NCBI GenBank assembly: GCA_031283915.1
Contig: JAITAY010000246.1
Location: 1 to 6,448, forward strand
Reading direction: 5' to 3'
DNA length: 6,448 bases
DNA from: Tannerella sp.
GTDB taxonomy: Bacteria > Bacteroidota > Bacteroidia > Bacteroidales > Tannerellaceae
Part shown: positions 4,022 to 6,448 of the stretch, piece by piece
Numbering within the stretch: position 1 is the first letter of the stretch
Layout of the letters: every line of letters starts with the position of its first letter
Program-made: the position numbers and the translations under genes
The notes under the pieces: model-generated
Database searches by the model: none
Seen by the model: the letters and a program-made list of their open reading frames with translations, nothing else
What the model was told of the DNA's origin: nothing

Positions 4022-6121
4022 ATGAAGATGTGTACAATGACAAGAAACAAATGGATGAAAATGATTCATGCGGTTTCGGGACTTGCCGTCCTGTGTTTGC
4101 TGGCGGCAGCCTGCTCGTCCGACAAAACGGTAACCGCATTTTATGTATCGCCGGATGGAGACGACCTCCATTCCGGTAGGATAGATGCGCCGTTCCGTAC
4201 GGTAGAGCGGGCACAGGAGGCTGTTCGCGCTTACAAGCAAATCCATGGTCTTCCTTCCGGCGGGCTGGTCGTCTATTTGCATGGCGGCGTATATCCGTTG
4301 CGTCAGACGTTGCGTTTCACGCAGGAAGACAGTGGAAAGACAGGTGCGCCGGTGATTTACCGCGCCTGTCCGGGCGAGGAGGTATATTTTACGGGCGGAC
4401 AGGAAATCCGTTTCGAACCGCTGACAGACAGCGAGGCCAAGGCGCGTATCCGCGTGCCGCACGACCAAATTCTTCAGGCTGATCTGCGGGCACAGGGAAT
4501 CACCGATTTCGGACGGCGGAAAGCGACCGGTTTCGGACGGCCGATCGAAGCGGCGCCGCTGGAATTGTTCTTTCGCGGTGAACCGATGCCTCTGGCTCGC
4601 TATCCGAACGTCGGTGAGTGGATGCACATTGCTTCCGTGCCGCAAACGGGCGACAGCGTCTTCGGCGGTGATGAGCGGACGGGACGGGGCGTGCATTACG
4701 GTCGCTTCGTCTGGCAGGAAGACCGTGTCGCCGGATGGCGGAAAAATGATGAGATCTGGTTGCAGGGCTACTGGACATGGGACTGGGCGGATTCGTATGT
4801 CAGGGTAGAGCGTATTGACGCCGTCGCGAAGGAGTTCATCCTCGCGCAGCCGCACGGGGTGTACGGCTATTCGCCCGGACAGCGCTACTACGCCATGAAC
4901 ATTCTCGAAGAATTGGACACGCCCGGCGAATGGTTCCTGGACAGGGAGAAAGGTCTCCTGTATTTCTGGCCGCCTTCGCCCGCAGGAGAGGGTGCTGCTT
5001 TCGTCTCCGTCATGGAAGATCTGATGGTGCATCTCGACCGTACGGAACATCTGCAGCTGGAGGGAATCACCTTCGAATACACGCGCGGTAACGTGGCGCT
5101 AATCGAAGAAGGCTGCTACAACACGATTGGCGGTTGCGTCATCCGTAATACAGGTAACGACGGTATCCGCATCGCCGGCGGTCACCACAACGGCGTCTCG
5201 GGTTGTGACCTCTATAACATCGGCGACGCCGGAATAAGTATCCAGGGAGGCGACCGCCTGACGCTTGAGCCGGGATATAACTTCGCCGTCAACAACCATA
5301 TCTATCGATACAGCCGTATCAACTGGACGTATCGTCCGGCTGTCATGCTGGGCGGCGCCGGGAATCTCATGGCGCACAACCGTATCCACGATGCGCCTCA
5401 CATGGCTGTGTCCTTCAGCGGAAACGACCACTGCCTGGAGTATAACGAAGTGTATGACATTGCACAGGAGACCGGCGATGTCGGCGCGTTCTACATCGGC
5501 CGCGACTGGACGGAACGGGGTAACATGATTCGCTATAACTATTTCCATCACCTGAACGGCCCCGGACTTTACGGCGTCAACGCCGTTTACCTGGACGACT
5601 TTGCTTCCGGCTCTACCATTTACGGCAATGTCTTTCACCGTGCCGGCAGAGCGGCCTTCATCGGCGGAGGGCATGACAATATCGTGACAAACAATGTCTT
5701 CATCGACTGCGAAGCCTCCATTCACCTGGATGCCCGAGGCGTGAACTGGGCGAGTTATTATATGAAGGGAGACGGCGATATGGAAATGTTCCGGAAATTA
5801 AAGGCGGTGAACCCGGATCGGCCACCTTACAGCGAACGCTATCCGGCGCTTGCACGTTTGCCGGGTTTCAATCCCGGACAGCCGAAGGGTAACCTGTTCC
5901 GCAGTAACCTGAGCTACGGCGGACGGTGGCGGGACATCGAGCAGGATGTGGACGAAGTGACGATAGAGGACAATTACGTCCTGCGCGAAATCCCGTCCGG
6001 TATCGACGCCGCTGCCGGAAAACTGTATCCGGAGGATGAAAGCATACTGGAGCGTATTCACTTTCAGAAGATCCCGTTCGACCGTATCGGCCTGTACGAA
6101 GACGAGTACCGGGAAAAATAA
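4022..6121 (+). CDS. Secreted lipoprotein with right-handed parallel beta-helix, GH141-like candidate glycosidase
   Basis: This 699-aa protein probably acts on polysaccharides at the cell surface or in the periplasm. Residues 1-30 are a type II signal peptide: basic n-region (R8, K10, K13), hydrophobic core and LLAAAC, giving lipid-anchored C31. The -3 residue is A, so the lipobox is near-canonical. From about 40 the protein has AFYVSPDGDD, DAPFRTVERAQEAVR, VVYLHGGVY and EDSGKTGAPVIYRA, the N-terminal cap common to Bacteroidota beta-helix enzymes including GH141. A connecting domain with PLARYPNVGEW follows (about 180-335). Parallel beta-helix coils run from about 340 to 570, marked by NTIGGCVIRNTGNDGI, YNEVYDI, NYFHHL and NNVFIDC. 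Acid-rich conserved-looking loops are GRDWTERGN (493-501), YLDDFASG (523-530) and HLDARG (568-573), the likely active-site face. An alternative start at M6 (4037) gives a more compact signal peptide. No SusC/SusD or other carbohydrate genes adjoin, so the substrate is unknown. The beta-helix fold is confident and the GH141 membership is tentative. Confidence 0.88.
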   Translation: MKMCTMTRNKWMKMIHAVSGLAVLCLLAAACSSDKTVTAFYVSPDGDDLHSGRIDAPFRTVERAQEAVRAYKQIHGLPSGGLVVYLHGGVYPLRQTLRFTQEDSGKTGAPVIYRACPGEEVYFTGGQEIRFEPLTDSEAKARIRVPHDQILQADLRAQGITDFGRRKATGFGRPIEAAPLELFFRGEPMPLARYPNVGEWMHIASVPQTGDSVFGGDERTGRGVHYGRFVWQEDRVAGWRKNDEIWLQGYWTWDWADSYVRVERIDAVAKEFILAQPHGVYGYSPGQRYYAMNILEELDTPGEWFLDREKGLLYFWPPSPAGEGAAFVSVMEDLMVHLDRTEHLQLEGITFEYTRGNVALIEEGCYNTIGGCVIRNTGNDGIRIAGGHHNGVSGCDLYNIGDAGISIQGGDRLTLEPGYNFAVNNHIYRYSRINWTYRPAVMLGGAGNLMAHNRIHDAPHMAVSFSGNDHCLEYNEVYDIAQETGDVGAFYIGRDWTERGNMIRYNYFHHLNGPGLYGVNAVYLDDFASGSTIYGNVFHRAGRAAFIGGGHDNIVTNNVFIDCEASIHLDARGVNWASYYMKGDGDMEMFRKLKAVNPDRPPYSERYPALARLPGFNPGQPKGNLFRSNLSYGGRWRDIEQDVDEVTIEDNYVLREIPSGIDAAAGKLYPEDESILERIHFQKIPFDRIGLYEDEYREK

Positions 6122-6154
6122 CCGGAAGGCGACTTCCTCAGAGCGGTATACGAT

Positions 6155-6295
6155 ATGAAAAAAAGAACAGCAGTTGCTAAAAGGGTGGCCTGGCGTATGC
6201 CTGTGCCTCTGTCCACTTTATCAACTGCTATTCTAATCTGTGTTTTGAATAAGAAAAGGCCGAAGACACAATCCTGTCGGGATTCCGACTGGTAG
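6155..6295 (+). CDS. Doubtful small basic ORF (46 aa)
   Basis: ATG at 6155 opens a 46-codon frame beginning MKKRTAVAKRVAWRM, with a short hydrophobic stretch (STLSTAILICVL) and a basic C-terminal part, ending at TAG 6293-6295. It starts 33 nt after the lipoprotein stop. Much of it overlaps the imperfect hairpin at 6169-6229. I do not recognise the product. It may be a chance frame in a structured intergenic element. Confidence 0.15.
   Translation: MKKRTAVAKRVAWRMPVPLSTLSTAILICVLNKKRPKTQSCRDSDW
6169..6229 (+). repeat. Imperfect long hairpin downstream of the lipoprotein gene
   Basis: AGCAGTTG (6169-6176) pairs with CAACTGCT (6222-6229). After one mismatch TAAA (6178-6181) pairs with TTTA (6217-6220), and GTGG (6185-6188) can pair with CCAC (6213-6216) after a small bulge. 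No T-run follows, so it is not a classic terminator. It could be an mRNA 3'-end structure or a repeat. Confidence 0.5.
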
Positions 6296-6300
6296 TTTCT
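6273..6300 (+). terminator. Weak terminator candidate for the lipoprotein gene
   Basis: GTCGG (6276-6280) and CCGAC (6285-6289) form a 5-bp stem with a GATT loop. It can extend by CC/GG (6273-6274 with 6291-6292) across a T-T mismatch and is followed by TAGTTTCTCT. The stem is short and the tail interrupted. Confidence 0.3.
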
Positions 6301-6382
6301 CTACCTTTATCGCCAATTTCATGAAGGCACTTATGGCACCGGAAAGAGAATTAAAAGGCAAGTATCGAAAAAAAGCCTGTTC

Positions 6383-6448
6383 AAATGGCGTAAACGTGCG
6401 CACAAATGGCGCAAACGTGCGCACGAATGACGCAAACGTGCGCACGAA
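6383..6448. repeat. 21-bp tandem repeat array B with GTGCGCAC cores (continues past window)
   Basis: Three complete units (6383-6403, 6404-6424, 6425-6445) and the first three bases of a fourth are present. Units differ at only a few positions (GGCGT/GGCGC/GACGC; AAATG/GAATG). Each ends in the palindrome GTGCGCAC (6396-6403, 6417-6424, 6438-6445), extended to CGTGCGCACG at the second and third junctions. The array is cut by the window end, so copy number is unknown. Confidence 0.9.

Larger units (their letters stand above)
6122..6448. other. Downstream region without a confident gene (327 bp)
   Basis: After the lipoprotein stop this stretch holds an imperfect long hairpin, a doubtful 46-codon ORF, a short GTCGG/CCGAC stem and, from 6383, a 21-bp tandem array running off the end. 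The minus-strand frame open across the array reads as a heptapeptide repeat (VRTFAPF-like) because 21 is divisible by three. It is not supported as a gene. Confidence 0.7.

Noticed and set aside
4007..5050. 347-codon minus-strand open frame antisense to the lipoprotein
   Set aside because: The plus frame has a signal peptide, lipobox and beta-helix pattern. The antisense product looks random and rich in R, H and P.
5099..5725. 208-codon minus-strand open frame antisense to the beta-helix coils
   Set aside because: Its repetitive V/D/A composition mirrors the repetitive coils of the real gene.
6233..6445. 70-codon minus-strand frame with VRTFAPF repeats
   Set aside because: It is open because the 21-bp array has no stop in this frame. 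There is no domain, and no start context beyond the repeat.
6383..6448. CRISPR array
   Set aside because: Units are contiguous 21-bp direct repeats with no unique spacers and no cas genes. The same applies to 3614-3697.

Overview
The window looks like chromosomal DNA of a Bacteroidales bacterium (Bacteroidota), perhaps Tannerellaceae/Porphyromonadaceae-like. The basis is fourfold: matches to the Bacteroidota promoter element TAnnTTTG upstream of genes, A-rich leaders instead of strong Shine-Dalgarno sites, a phoU gene joined to a PhoB/PhoR-type pair, and a large beta-helix lipoprotein of a type common in this order. No rRNA or tRNA gene is present, so the taxonomic call is inference.

Layout. 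Bases 1-254 (+) hold the C-terminal tail of an Rpn-family (PD-(D/E)XK) nuclease with a tandem tetrapeptide repeat. Bases 255-453 are a convergent gap with a small hairpin terminator candidate. Bases 454-3451 (-) hold a three-gene operon, transcribed phoU, then an OmpR/PhoB-type response regulator, then a PAS-containing membrane histidine kinase. The regulator and kinase overlap by an ATGA. Bases 3452-4021 are a 570-bp divergent intergenic region crowded with repeats: promoter candidates for both flanking genes, GTAACA direct repeats, a 21-bp palindromic tandem array, a 42-nt polypyrimidine tract, two spaced palindromes and two adjacent stem-loops. Bases 4022-6121 (+) encode a 699-aa secreted lipoprotein with a right-handed parallel beta-helix, resembling GH141-type glycosidases. 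Bases 6122-6448 hold a hairpin, a doubtful 46-codon ORF, and a second, unrelated 21-bp palindromic tandem array that runs off the window.

How the genes work together. The minus-strand operon is a phosphate-starvation-type signalling unit, but no pst transporter genes lie next to it. PhoU itself looks damaged or divergent. A canonical C-terminus can be read in another frame just after a 7-nt homopolymer, and about half of the second three-helix bundle appears to be missing. The beta-helix lipoprotein is probably an independent gene for polysaccharide processing at the cell surface or in the periplasm.

The least explained signals are the two 21-bp arrays on either side of the lipoprotein gene. 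Their sequences are unrelated, but both have a period of two DNA turns and a self-complementary core in the units. I found no clear new multi-gene system. The best candidates for follow-up are these arrays and the phoU lesions.
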